Below are positions 24,572 through 38,562 of a stretch of DNA of 64,000 nt, one piece after another. Within the stretch, counting starts at the first letter, position 1; each line of letters opens with the position of its first letter. The notes under the pieces are model-generated. The model was not told the DNA's origin. It searched no databases and saw only the letters and a list, made by a program, of their open reading frames with translations. This stretch comes from Oscheius onirici (Eukaryota; Nematoda; Chromadorea; Rhabditida; Rhabditidae): positions 5,690,501 through 5,754,500 of the forward strand of contig OW051470.1 of assembly GCA_932521025.1 (NCBI GenBank), written 5' to 3'. Made by a program: the position numbers and the translations under genes.

Positions 24572-25203
24572 TTAGACCTCGTCTAGTTTGTTCTGTCGAT
24601 TGTCCTTGAGAGGATATCGCTCCCAGAAGAAACGCTTGTCGTTGGAGTAATTGTGCTCTTCTGGTTCCGGTTCCGATAGTTTAAGACCTTCTTTCTCGAG
24701 TGTTTTGAAAAATTCTTGCTGCTAAACCAAAAGATTAAATGGAATGAAGAATAACTGACATGTTTACTGCGTTCAAGTTGTAGTTGTGTGACTCCAGACT
24801 TTGCAAAATGAATTCCCGACTGGAGACATCTCATAGCCAGTACTCTGCCCAAATTCATAGCTGCACATGTGTCTGTATTGCTGAAACCATGTCTTAATTT
24901 ACAAGATTGGTAGAGGCAAACCTGTACAGCTGATTACTGATGGCTTTTTCCTTGGTTGAAGCCGAGATTACTACACCATTCTCGAAATGGGTCAATGTGG
25001 CTTCTTGATGTGACTTGGACTGTATCAAATCGACTCTGAACTTAAAATTGACTTGAAAAAAAAAGTACAATAAACCTGTAAATAAAACTGCGAAGATCTC
25101 TATCGCTTTCGAACTGATAGCCATTCGGCCTTCTCTGCTTGCTCACCATTTCCATATTCCGAGGGTTTTTGTTGACGAACCTTGCTATGAATTTGGTGGC
25201 CAT
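24572..25203 (-). CDS. mrpl-18: Mitochondrial large-subunit ribosomal protein uL18m
   Basis: Four exons (25203-25076, 25035-24922, 24880-24760, 24721-24572) give about 170 residues. The start FIARFVNKNPRNMEM, the core VISASTKEKAISNQLY and MNLGRVLAMRCLQSGI match the L18 family, with mitochondrial-type spacing. The basic N-terminus could serve as targeting sequence. The last acceptor may be TTTAG or the AGCAG three bases further, changing one residue. It ends 228 bases from the dpy-23 stop, in convergent orientation. Confidence 0.9.
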
Positions 25204-25400
25204 CTACAAATTATTGTTATTGATAAAGAAACTTCAATTTCGAAGAAAAAAAGAGTAAATGAAAGCTTGGCACTGCCCCAAACCGGAAGAAAGTGAGAGA
25301 GTCGCAATTGCGTACTTTCATCAACAATAAATTTCAAGCGAGGAAGGTGAAGCCAGTCGAAGTAATTTTTATTTAAAAATTAGATCGAAATGTTTGACGT

Positions 25401-26015
25401 CTACTTGGTGGAACTGTAAGGGGTCTGACCGGGAATAGCAACTGCTAGAGAAGGAGACGCGACGGCGGTTGCAGTCGGGGTCGAGATGGTCTTCTGAGAC
25501 TGTTCCGAGTTCGAGAAGATGGCGGCGGCAAGATTGGACAAAGCCTCGAGAATGCTTTGACTGTGAGGAGGCAAAGCAGTCGTCACTCCCTTGTCCATTT
25601 CTTCAAAATCCACGTTGATCTTTGTCTCCTTGTATGGCCGAGTCTTTCCGGGAGAGAAAAGCTCCTTCTTGCCCCGATCCGTCTTTTTCTCCTTCTTCTT
25701 CGACTCGATCTTCTTCTTGACCGGTCCGACGACGAGCTGACTCGGCCGTGACTCAGGTTTTTTCTTCTTTATCAGAGTGTACAGAGCGAAGGAAATCTGC
25801 ACGATGAGTACCAGGATGACGCATAGCATAATGACGACCATCAGAACGTAGAGAGAGGACATGTGGTAAGATATCCGACTGACGAGGGCTCTGAGACTGT
25901 TCAGCTGGTCCTCTCCGTCGAGCAGCCTCGGGGCGACGGTAGAATTGATGGTAGAATTTCCGCCGCTGCCATCCTTGAAGACGGCTTCGTAGTCGAAGTA
26001 TTCCATGGCGACCAT
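25401..26015 (-). CDS. Single-pass membrane protein, possibly KCNE/MPS-like
   Basis: Intronless, 204 residues from ATG at 26015; a second ATG nine bases later has a good context. The short N-terminus has two Asn-X-Ser/Thr sites (NSTINST). One membrane span of about 25 residues begins SSLYVLMVVIMLCVILVLIV at about residues 53-72. A KKKK stop-transfer follows, then a long basic, Lys/Glu-rich cytoplasmic tail with Ser/Thr/Ala-rich end. There is no signal peptide, so it is probably type III (N-terminus outside). LYVLMV before the span recalls vertebrate KCNE1, and worms have KCNE-related MPS subunits. The resemblance is short and this assignment is a hypothesis. Confidence 0.7.
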   Translation of the reverse strand: MVAMEYFDYEAVFKDGSGGNSTINSTVAPRLLDGEDQLNSLRALVSRISYHMSSLYVLMVVIMLCVILVLIVQISFALYTLIKKKKPESRPSQLVVGPVKKKIESKKKEKKTDRGKKELFSPGKTRPYKETKINVDFEEMDKGVTTALPPHSQSILEALSNLAAAIFSNSEQSQKTISTPTATAVASPSLAVAIPGQTPYSSTK

Positions 26016-26490
26016 CTTCGAGCGGAGCTGTCTTGTTGAATAACTTGTTTCTGGAGTCGCCTTATGGTGACTTAAGTTCGATAAGTTGAGCAACAATTTT
26101 GAACAAGACTAGTAATTTCGCAGTGACAATAGAACTCTTTATTGAATCTCATATCTCAACCTCCAGTATGATTTTAACCGGCAACGAGGGCAGTAATGAC
26201 TAGACAGTACCGGAAACTATATAGAGGACTACCGGGATGGAAAAGAACTAGCTGCTGCCACCGGGGCTTATTTTGTGACTAGACGAAGGCGATAGAAATC
26301 TTTGGTAAAACAATGTGACACACGGCAGAAACAATACAAATCATGTGTTTAAAAGCAACTAACAACCCTCCAATCGGAGCTTATGAGGAAAATCTACAAT
26401 GGGAACTAAAGGCGGGTAGAAGAGCCAAGGCGGCTCTGCAATGATCTTATTAATATCTTTTGATTGGATGACTCACCTGGTGGAAATTGA
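26016..26490. other. Intergenic between the membrane-protein gene and the R3H gene
   Basis: No coding pattern. It probably contains the promoter of the gene at 25401-26015 and the 3' UTR of the R3H gene. Confidence 0.4.
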
Positions 26491-28794
<2,304 letters not shown>

Positions 28795-29879
28795 CCCTGA
28801 AAATGAGAAGAGTCATTTCCAAATAGGCGGGAGAGAGAATGAGTAAAAGACGCTCTCGTAATCCCTCCCGTTAATCACAGCAGTCTATGAAGAGGATTAA
28901 TAAGGTCGAGAGAACAGACGAATAAAAAGAGACCTCCACCCCCAATTTTCCTTAGCAACAAGCAAGGCGCATTCTGGGACCACCACGATTGTTCGGCAAT
29001 TTGTCGCTCGCTGAAACCCATACCCCACTTATATTATGAAATAGTCTATGCACAACCAGATGAAAACATCAAACATTGAGGGATTACTGTTCGGATTTGA
29101 CGTTTCACTCATGGACAAATGATCCTGTTGGAAATAAAAATTTTACTCTTTGTGGGGCAAAGCGTTAGTGACGATGGAAAAGAAATAAAGACTAGTCGTC
29201 AGGAAGATCATTCGCTGAGGTCATATCGGCTGCATAATCAGTTTCTCACGCTAATGACTTCAGAGGTACTTCTATGAAACGGTTATACGTAGAATTTCCT
29301 GTCGTGTTCTCTGGCTGCCAACCTAGATGCCTGAGTAACGCTGCCTATTGAAGCATGTCAAGATTCTGACAGGAAAATTGAGCCCCCTGGGGTGTGTCCG
29401 TTCTCGAGGGAGGCGAGGGCGGCGAGGCATCTTTCAATGGGATTTTGAAGAGGTCAAGATGGAGAAGTAGCAAAAAATGTTAGGAAAATATTGAAGTTAA
29501 TTGATGAATTATTCTAGAGATCGTTTGGTCGTCAGCATGAAGGGATTTTGTAGGCTGTGATCTGGCGTCAAGGAGTAGAGAAAAGTAAAATAATTCTTTT
29601 GATAAAGACAAGCCGGGGATAGGATTTTGACAGTTAGGAATAGGCGGTAACCGAGTCAAACGTAAAGAAAGAGTTATAGTTTGAACCAAAGTTTAGCTCA
29701 TGCAAGCAGTCAAAAATTTTGCAAAATGGGAGGGAATAACAATCTGTGAATTGAGAACGTCACGAACGGAAGGAGAGACCACACGAGCTCCAAAACGAGC
29801 CGCCTCTTTTATCCTCCGCCCATCTACGGACTCTTATGTATATAGGCGTGGGTGAATATTAAAATAGAATGAATTAAAA
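28795..29879. other. Intergenic, about 1.1 kb
   Basis: Purine-rich on the plus strand. No exon series seen. A TATATA at about 29839-29844 precedes the small open frame at 29880. Confidence 0.35.
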
Positions 29880-30062
29880 ATGAATCCGCCTACTTGCCAG
29901 AGAGTGAAAGGTAAGAGGCCCGACGGCAGCAGTAATCAGCAGAAAGATAATCAGTTTCGTCGAAAATTAAATAAAAAAGACATCAGACGTCGATGCAAGA
30001 CGAGAGTGACGGAGGATAATTCAATCGAGAACCCCTATGAAAATGACTGGCGTCAAAAATAG
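29880..30062 (+). CDS. Possible small basic protein (weak)
   Basis: A 60-codon open frame with ATG about 40 bases after a TATA-like motif. It is Lys/Arg-rich (KKDIRRRCK) with no recognised family. It could equally be chance, and GTAAG inside it might be a splice donor. No neighbour supports it. Confidence 0.2.
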   Translation: MNPPTCQRVKGKRPDGSSNQQKDNQFRRKLNKKDIRRRCKTRVTEDNSIENPYENDWRQK

Positions 30063-30618
30063 AGATTGATGTAAGTGACAATGACGTTCGATTCTGTTGA
30101 AAAACGATAAGAGTGTTTCTTTTGACCAATGTCCAAAAGAAAGAGATCCTTTGAATGAATATTCTGAACATGCATGCTCCTAGAATAATTCCGTAGCTAA
30201 AAGTCATCAAAAGAACGTCTTGGTGGAGATGTCTGGCTTTGGAACAAGCCAAGTAAACGTTTTACAACATTTAATGTATAGTTTGAGACTTAACAGTCAT
30301 TCAAATAGCTAGCGAAGAAGAACACGTTCGAATCCGTTTTTGCCAATGGAATAGGCTTGGCTTTAAGAACAAGAGGACAAATAGTGCGAGTCCGATCTCT
30401 ACGGGTAAACACAGACGGAGTTGAGATTACGGCAAGCGGGTAATGACGTTAGTTTAAGCAATTTTCAAACCAGAGGGATGCGAAACGATATCGCCAATGG
30501 AGATACCATTGATCTTTCATAACTACTGAATAAAACCCCAAAATTTATAATATGTACCAAGAAAGATTTACATAGATGAATAGGCAGAACAGGAAGGAAT
30601 GATGAAACAAACTGATAC
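30063..30618. other. Intergenic downstream of ufc-1
   Basis: A minus-strand open frame with a hydrophobic start (TFSYGIILGACMFRIF) lies at about 29983-30252. It lacks a family match and is not called. Confidence 0.35.
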
Positions 30619-31264
30619 TTATGACTTTGACTCGACGGCTCCCTTTTCCACTAGATCAGGAATTTCAACAGCTAGCCAGGCTCCAAGACCGAGACTCATC
30701 GCATGAGCAATTCCGAATTTGGGGACGTTGCGAGCCCAAAGTGGCTTGAAATGGTCGGATAGGCAAATTTTACCTCCTCTGTACATCTGAAAGCAGAGAT
30801 TTATGCAAAAGAATCTAAATATGCTTACTTTTGCAGTTTTTCCGTCTAGCTCGGGAAGAGCAATTTCCGGTGCCGTAACGGGATAAGTGATTGGGATGTC
30901 GAATTCTACGTCAAACTCGTATCTGAAGTGATAATTGGTAGGTGATCAGTAGGTGATTTCAACGTTTAGCAGGGCAACTGTAAAAAAAATGCTCACTTGA
31001 TCATGTTGTGGAAATACCAGCATTTTCCGAACCATCTTGTACCTTGCTCATTTGCCTCGAGACGGAACCAGTCAACATCATTTTCTTTATTGGCTTTTAT
31101 AAAAGCAATTAGGGACTGATATTCTTCCTGCAATACACCTATATAAAACTATTAGGAAAGAAACCTACACCTACACGTTGAGTCCATAAGGCACCGTCAC
31201 GAGGACCCGCCTTCGTTTTGCAAAGAGGAATAGATCTCAGCTTGGCCTTCTCACTGTCATCCAT
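30619..31264 (-). CDS. ufc-1: UFM1-conjugating enzyme (E2)
   Basis: Four exons (31264-31175, 31127-30997, 30922-30829, 30786-30619) give 160 residues. UFC1 accepts UFM1 from UBA5 and passes it on with UFL1, mainly at the ER. The sequence is strongly conserved: [34 protein letters not shown],  then [19 protein letters not shown] with the catalytic Cys, then [20 protein letters not shown]. The exon 1-2 junction, by a 47-base intron, drops two residues relative to the usual QRLKEEY; a nearby alternative splice adds residues. The gene is essentially full length. Confidence 0.96.
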
Positions 31265-31929
31265 ATTGGAATAGCCCGAAAACGATAAATTGAATTATTT
31301 GCGTGAAAGAAACAAAGATAAAGACTATAGTCTGTGCAAAATGTAGAGAGCATTTTTTTGAATTGGCCCGCGCTTTCTTCACAGAACAATTTTCAAATCA
31401 TATTGGCGGGAATTTAGCTGCGTAGCACGTTACAGCATGTAAATGTTGGATACTCAGCCATTAAAAAAACGCGGGCCAATTCAAATAATGCTATTTTTTG
31501 AACAGACTATACATGATTTCATCAGCTCGCCTGCTGTAACGCCTATCAAACTTTTTGATTAGGTTTTACGACATTATGTATTTCGTTTCTATCGGAAATG
31601 GGATAGAAATACTACTGCAATTATCAGAAGGCGTAAAGAAACAGGTGAAGAAGAAGTGTAGAAAAAAGTAGTGCAAAAAGCCGTGAAACTTCCAATCTTA
31701 ACCGCGTATTTAATGTATCTACAGTATCCAAAAATGAGAAATGTTTGTCTTTCACAGTTGCAGATCATTGGAAATTCATGTTGTTCACTTCATAATGCTC
31801 GAAAAATTATAAGAACGACGATTTCATAACCTTTCATTTTCAAAACATTGTACAACACGTGGTGTAAACCTATTTTGAAGAAGCTTCTTCCTAAAAATAA
31901 ATCTTCGAGCCTAAAGGTTCTATTTCAGA
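31265..31929. other. Divergent promoter region between ufc-1 and set-17
   Basis: 665 bases between two genes transcribed away from each other. It contains a short imperfect inverted repeat around a run reading GCGCGG/AATTGGCCCGCG type motifs (about 31363-31372 and 31468-31481). No gene is seen. Confidence 0.4.
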
Positions 31930-32983
31930 ATGACCTCCTTCAAAATTCCAGGCCTAGGCGACTATACAGACGACAGTGATGAAGACAACGACGCCCGAAA
32001 TAGAGTTCCACCTACTCACAAGGTCTGTTCTTGTTTTTATTGATGTAACTTTCATTTTCTTCAGCACTTTCTTGCCATTGATGTTCCCACGTTGTCAGTA
32101 AAACTGGTAGAAGGACCGTTAAGTACTCCGAACGATCGACTCTCACATAATGGTATGTCAGCCTTGTACATCTTCACAGGTACTTTCAATCGTTTGTGAA
32201 ATTGATGTCAGATTTTAGAAGAAGAATATCTCCAATTAGGATTACCTTTAGCCGACGAAAATATAGAATTGGACGACTGCATACGTATGTAAAGTTTCAT
32301 CTTTGTTTCTAAATCTTCTTCAGACTGTGAACTGTGTGATCAATATTACGTCGGCTGCTGTAAAGAACACCCATTGTTTTGGATCCCAGATCGGTCTGCA
32401 ACTCGCGAAATACCCGCCGGAGAAGATAGAAGAGCCGAGAAGTCGAAGCCCCTTTTTGTTCGAATACGCATGTCAAAAATCGTCAATGCTGGATTGGGAG
32501 CTTTTGCTGAAATGCCTATTCCCGTAGGTTACTTTTTTTTGTTGAAAATCATCGTCTTTTTCAGAGAGGATTCGTATTTGGTCCTTATGAAGGAGTGCTC
32601 ATTGAAGATGCAGATCATGCTAAAATAGACGGATACTGTTGGGAGATTAGATCGAAAGACAAAACCGTCTTCGTGGACGGTAGCGATCCACGTTGTTCAA
32701 ATTGGATGCGCTTTATTAACCACAGCGACACCGGGAATGAGCAAAATGCCGTAGCATTTCAGTATCAAGGATCAGTCTATTACAGAATCATAAGACCAGT
32801 CGAAAAAGGAGAGGAAATATTAGGTAAGTCTCTTTTTAGATTCTGCTTATTCTGAGCTCAGTGTACTACGGACCCAATTACGCAGCCGAATTACAAAAAG
32901 ATTCCAAGTCACAGCGAAAAGCCTACTCTGCCCAGACGCCAGCCAGACGAAAAAGATCTCCGAAGAATCCATTTATTTTATAG
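31930..32983 (+). CDS. set-17: PR/SET-domain histone methyltransferase (PRDM7/9-like)
   Basis: Six exons (31930-32022, 32065-32152, 32219-32284, 32324-32523, 32565-32823, 32862-32983) give 275 residues. The zinc knuckle CELCDQYYVGCCKEH precedes the SET domain, as in PRDM9. Then come IVNAGLGAFAE, GFVFGPYEGVLI, GYCWEIR, NWMRFINHS, NAVAFQYQGSVYYRIIRPV and YYGPNYAAEL. This matches worm SET-17, an H3K4 methyltransferase. No C-terminal zinc fingers follow, unlike PRDM9. ATG follows TTTCAG by one base. Its stop lies 17 bases from the stop of the convergent gene at 33001. Confidence 0.93.
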
Positions 32984-33000
32984 ACAACAGTGAGATCAGT

Positions 33001-33416
33001 TTATGGGGTAGTCGGCTGCGAGTCGCACGAGTCGGCCAGTCCAGTCTTCATGTTCTAAACAATCCTTTATAAACTTTTAGTTTGATTAACTCACGGAAGT
33101 CGCTTGTTTCATGCGACGTTTTTCGCTCTCGGCGAGAATTGCTTTCTTTAATTGCTCGCGTGGGAAAGGTGCGGTCAACTTTCGAAGCTGGACCATGTCA
33201 GTACCAAAGTCGGGTTCATTATTAGAGGCAAGCATGTATCCACGTTCTAGATCATTCTGCTTATTAAATTAACCTCATGTACTCACCGATGACAGAAAAA
33301 CGCTCGTTTAGCGAAGGATGGCGTCCAGAATAGTTGTCTGCCTTTTGAGGCAGAGTGATGAAGTTCTTCTGAATGGCTTCACGGCCAATAATGGGGACAA
33401 TAGTGTAGTTGGACAT
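33001..33416 (-). CDS. Small soluble protein of unknown function
   Basis: Three exons (33416-33287, 33246-33095, 33054-33001) give 111 residues; both introns are 40 bases. The first junction works only with the acceptor ATCTAG, because nearer AGs break the frame. The protein has no signal peptide or membrane span. Well-formed stretches include YTIVPIIGREAIQKNF, ERGYMLASNNEPDFG and PFPREQLKKAILAES, with a Ser/Thr-rich end. ATG is seven bases after TTTTCAG. I do not recognise the family. Confidence 0.75.
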
Positions 33417-33740
33417 ATTTAGCCTGAAAATTTTCAGAAATCGATACAATCTTCTCTTGACGGGTCAACTACAACAGTGATATGATAATATTTTTCTGTG
33501 ATAATTTGTTTTTTTTCTACTTGTTTGTACATAAAAATAGTTTCAGCAAAATTTGTGAAAGTAACGGTTTGGAGCCGAAAATATTTGAGAAGGAATGAGA
33601 AAAACTGAAGTCGGGGAAGTAGCCCCTCCCATGTCTTTTGAACGCGTCGCGTTCGCGCGCTGTTGTCTAGTCGATAAAGAAACTGCATCGCTTTGGATTT
33701 ACTGTTCTTAAAAACCGAAAAATAAGTAAAATGATTTAGC

Positions 33741-35062
33741 ATGTCCTCTTTGCGACAAGAAGTTCTATCAAGAAATCTTCCACCACCCGGAGGAGGGTAA
33801 ACAGTTCCTTCGTATCTTTGTATGCCTTTGATTTAGGAGCAAGAAACTACCATCGGGAAAAGACTTATCTCCGCTGGGATGGACAGATTTCTTCGAATCT
33901 CAGAAAATGGTCACAGTCGGGGAAGACAAATTCAATGTTTATCTGAAAGGTTTTCTCTGGTTTTGTGATTTTAAATTGTTCATTTTAGGCTCATCCGGGC
34001 CGATTTTCTATTTCCTACACGGGGGAGGCTATTCTGGACTGACCTGGGCAGTTCTTGCAGTACGTACGTGCTCCTGGAAAACAAGCCAACTTTTTTGTTT
34101 AGGAAGAACTTTTAAGCCGAATAGACTGTCGAATCTTGTCACCGGATTTACGTGGACACGGGCGCTCAGAATGCCATGACGACCACGATTTATCCAAAGA
34201 ACAACAAGTCAAGTTAGCTCATATTTCTGTTACTTTGTATAATCAAATGTTCCAGGGATATTGGGGCAATCTTCAAAGGAGTCTGTGGAACAGAAGTGAC
34301 GGGCCCGGTTTGTGTAGTCGGTCACAGTATGGGAGGAGCACTTGCTGCCCATTCCGTTGCTGCAAATGTCGTTCCGAATGTGGTGGGACTGATTATCATT
34401 GACGTTGTCGAAGGATCAGCCATGGATGCCTTGAGTGGAATGATGACTTTCTTGAGAGGACGACCGCAGTCTTTCGACTCTGAAGAATCGGCTATCAAAT
34501 GGTTTTTTAATATCTTTTTTTTTTTCAAATATTCTCCTTGAGGTGTTTACAAAGCGGAACGTCGAAATCATCACGATCAGCCAAAATCTCGATGCCTAGC
34601 CAAATCGTGAAAACAGACAGCGGACGTGTATGTTAAAACTTTTTTTTTACGAGATAAATTTAGTACAAATGGCGAATCGACCTGACGAAAACATCGAATT
34701 ATTGGCCGGGCTGGTTCCAAGGTCTTTCCACAACGTTTCTTAGCTGTCCAGCTCCAAAACTTCTAGTTCTAGCAGGAGTGGATCGCCTTGACAAGGATCT
34801 GACGGTTTTTTAGTACATCTTCACATGAACATTAAAAACGTAGATTGCTCAAATGCAGGGAAAATTCCAAACGACAGTTTTGCCTCGGGTCGGTCACGCC
34901 GTTCATGAGGACAGTCCATCCCAGTTAGCCGATGAAATTGCCCGTTTTTCAGCTAGATACAAGTTAGCTTTTTCATTAATAGTCTCAGCGATGTTTAGGT
35001 TTGCTCAGCTGAAGGGTGACGTCGCTGGAAGACCTGCTCTCCGTCTTGGCCAAATAATCTAG
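33741..35062 (+). CDS. PPME1: Protein phosphatase methylesterase 1
   Basis: Nine exons (33741-33796, 33837-33949, 33989-34059, 34103-34212, 34256-34501, 34543-34627, 34664-34804, 34844-34962, 34999-35062) give 334 residues. The enzyme removes the methyl ester from the C-terminal Leu of PP2A catalytic subunit. It is an alpha/beta hydrolase: HGGGYSGLTWAV, nucleophile VGHSMGGA, acid IIDVVEGSAMDAL, histidine VGHAVHED, and LAGVDRLDKDLT, all as in PPME1. The acidic insert of the human enzyme is absent, explaining the shorter length. ATG follows GATTTAG by one base. The exon 6 acceptor CTTGAG is less usual. Confidence 0.95.
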
Positions 35063-37662
35063 TCTGTACAAAGTAAATGTCATTTCAACAGCTCCTAGAC
35101 TCATTACGATGGTCATTCGGCTCCCATTAGCAGCTGCAAATCTTGTTCAGGGACTAATTGCCAGCCTGGACATAATCCCACAGGCCTAATTGGGTAGCTA
35201 GAGTCGAGATCGACACACGAGCATCAACAACGTCATTTGTATGCCTCTCGAATTATAAAGAAACTCGATTCAAAATGACTTTGAATGATCCGCGTGTGTG
35301 TCACATGTGCCTCACAATTGGCATCCGCTAATTTCTGCCTCTCGTCTCCGCCTCTTCGCTCCTTTTAGTCATCGATCTGCCTCTTCTATTCCCTTCTGAT
35401 TCTGCCGCCCGTTCCAGTTATTGTGCCGGAACATGATGTTTCAATTTGTCTGCCATTTGACCTCTTGGCCCGTCGTTGGACCTAATCCTTCACATATAGA
35501 AATTAATTTCGAGCTATATTTGTTGTTCGGGGCAATTGACTGGAAGAATCAATTCGTTCGCCCAGTGTCTTTTTCCCCGGCTTGTTACGAAATTCGTTCT
35601 TTCAGTTTCTCTTTATAAGGGAAATAATCGAATGGTTCCACACATATGATGTTCATATTGGAGTCATTACGCCGCGAACGAATGCTCCCGGAACGTGTTC
35701 CGACTCCTATTCCATATTCATGTCCTCCCTCAATTCAATCAGTTGAAAGACTAGGAACATTCTTCCTCGTCATTCAATCAGATGTCGGAATCCCCTTCTG
35801 GATAAGCTCGCTACTTTTTAAGGGGATTCCCAGGAAGCCTTTGAGACTGCACAGAGGAAGACTCATTTGGGATGTGCATATGCGAGAAAGGAGCGGCACA
35901 AGAATAGTCGTCTTTTGATATTCTTTCGCTTTCCCACGAGAACGAGGCCTGGAAACGAAAGTGCCGATTCGCACGCGACGGGCTGTCGTTTCCCAGTCAG
36001 TTGGTCGACTCTCTTATGTAAAACCTACTCAAGTTTCCAAGTCTGATGGTATCAAAGAAGAAAGCAACATCTCAATCCCCTCTGACCTCCTCTCTCAAAT
36101 CCCTGCACGACTGAATGAACTCATTGCCCGTGGCTTCCTAATTGGTCAGCTGAGTGGAAAGCCTGCAATTCGAGAGTCTCTCGGATTGAGAATCCTTATA
36201 CTTTTCCAGATAGTGATTCCATCTTCGACCAGATAAGTAAGAACGAGTCCGGTCCAATTCAATTGTGAACCTAGCACTTCTCCAGAACTTCCTAGTTTCC
36301 CCAACTTAGGTAATTCTAGAATCTTCTCAGTTTTCTGATCTCTCTTTGGATAGGTTCATGGGTGTTTGTTCAGTCGGACTCTTTCATGTCACGGAGGTCT
36401 TTCCCTCGGGGTCAGCTGACTCTTTGCCTCCCATTGATTATTCGTGATCTTTCCTCTTCCTCTTTTTCTATGTCTTTTGATTGTTCCTGACTCATTCTCT
36501 TGCCCGCTTCCCGCCCGTATTTGCATAGCGAAACACTGTCTGGCCCCTTTCGCCTCTTTCTTTTGAAACCTCCGACCACGTGTGGGAAAGCTCTCGATTA
36601 ATTTCAAATGAAACTTTTCTCTTTCACGCGGGGTTCATTTGGTCATCGAAGCAGCTGCCGGCGTCATCACTTTTTCTCCTCCCCTTTTGTTCAGTAAAAC
36701 AACATTACTCTCTAATTGAATCACCCTCACACGGGGTTCTTCTCAGCTCATTCCAATGCACTTCTTTCTTTATAGTCTTTTCAGTTTTTATACCAATTTT
36801 GTAAGAGGTCTCACAAGTTTGTCGAGGACGAAATTACAAACCTCTCAAAAGTATCTAGAAGAGGGCATCATTCCCAAGTCTTCCCTTTAATTGTCTCCCG
36901 ACACGCCATCTCCTTTTTTCTCGAGCAATGAGTTTACGCGCCATTTTCCATGCTCTTATTAATTTTCCGCCCTCTCTCCCTCGATGAATATTCCTCTAAT
37001 TTACATGTCTTTTTTTATTACTGATCTCCTCTCACTTGTCTCTTCCGAGTCTATGAACCCTCTTTTTCTGTCCAAGAGAGGAACACTCTTCTCGTCATCA
37101 GTTCGCTCCCTCGAGGGTCCCGCGTGTCACTCTTCTCAGTCCTTTTACCGACCGATCGCTATTTTCGCCCTCTACTTCATCTGTTTTCGCTCCGTCGACA
37201 TAAATGAGAAGAGCCAGAATCAAATAGATAACCTTATTCCTCTCCCCCAGACAAAAGAAATATGATGGAAATCAGAACAGCCTCGTTCATTTATATGGGC
37301 TCTCGAGTGACTCGTTCTGCTGCACTTTGCTCACAAGAGAACATTGAATGGGATTGCTTTTGAAACACCCACAGACCGCAGATTTGTCACACTTTAAACA
37401 GTCGTTCGTAATTGCTGACAAACATGAAAAGAAGCTTATTTTCGTCAAATGACTTTTCCACTGGCTACCTAATCAGCATCCATGTAAATTGAATTCGTGT
37501 TTTTTGTTTAGTTCTACTCTTCAGATTCCAGTTCTACTCTTCAGATTGTTCCGAAACATTAATCTCTGGCTATTCATAACCGTCTCTTTGGGGTTTCCCC
37601 GCAGGCTCTTTCTCTCTCATTCAATCAGCTCTCATTCTCTATTTATAACCGAACTATTCCAG
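35063..37662. other. 2.6 kb without a recognisable gene
   Basis: Pyrimidine-rich plus strand. Open frames are short and motif-free. It may hold an upstream first exon of the gene that continues at 37663. Confidence 0.35.
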
Positions 37663-38562
37663 AGCTACCCTGTCCGTTCCGATCAAAGTTTTCTGATCTG
37701 GCGTCTTCTGTTGAGAATTGGCTGCTTGCCAGCCAGTGGCCTCAGACCAAAACGTCGTCTCAGGCCGAAATGTGGTTGGGCGACCTGAAGAGGGCTGTAG
37801 AAGATGTCATACTGCGGCCAGAGGAGAATCCGATGCAAATGTTGGAAAAGAGAGGGACTATTGCCGCTTTGGATTTGTGCCAACTGGATCCTGCTCCGTC
37901 CGGTCAAAATGGAGCTCCTACTGCGGCTACTATGAATGCTTGTTCGTGTTCAAGCGAAACTGTTCCCTCTGATCTGTCCCGTCAGCCACCTCAACTCTGT
38001 ACCAGCACCAGTCTTGACACAATTGTGAGTTTAAATTTGAAAGAGAGAAATGAAAGAGATTCAGGTAAATCGTCCTCAGCCATTCCTCCAACGACATTCG
38101 GCCGGAGTGTCTAGACGACAGAGTCGTGTTCTCTCCAATCTTCAGTCGAAACGGAAACGGAGTAACTCTCTCACTAATTACAACAAGAGGTGAAACTTTT
38201 ACAAGTCTTTTGAATTAAAAAAAGTTTCAGACCTGGATCCGTGTCCCTACCACCTTCTGCTCGACAGACTCCACTTCGATTCGGAGAGGATATGTACCGT
38301 AGTTCTCTCGGCTCTTCCGAGTCACATTCCTCTGTTGCGAGAAGCGAAGATTTTTCACAAGACTATGTAGCAGAAGAAGACGAGATCTCATCCAGTCAGT
38401 TCTTTCCTCCTTCCCTCCCAATCCCTCCTTTCAGGTCAACTTCTATTGAACACCTCTCTAAGCGTATCTCCAGCTCCCGTTCCTTCCTGTCCAGCCCCGT
38501 CTCCGAATCCGTATATGGCGTGGCGAAGTCGACCAGAAGAAGAGGATATGGACTGTGACTGA
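37663..38562 (+). CDS. Unrecognised Ser-rich protein, 5' end not found
   Basis: Four exons (37663-38024, 38065-38189, 38231-38394, 38435-38562) join in phase with introns of 40-41 bases, which is good evidence that the gene is real. The first exon follows CTATTCCAG, so an upstream start exon is missing from this model. About 260 residues are visible. There is one conserved-looking block (ENWLLASQWPQ, MWLGDLKRAVEDVILRPEEN), a basic patch SKRKRS, and long Ser/Pro stretches ending in acidic EEEDMDCD. If the last intron is retained, a different Ser/Arg-rich tail ends at 38558. It is likely an intracellular, possibly nuclear, regulatory protein; function is unknown. Confidence 0.65.
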
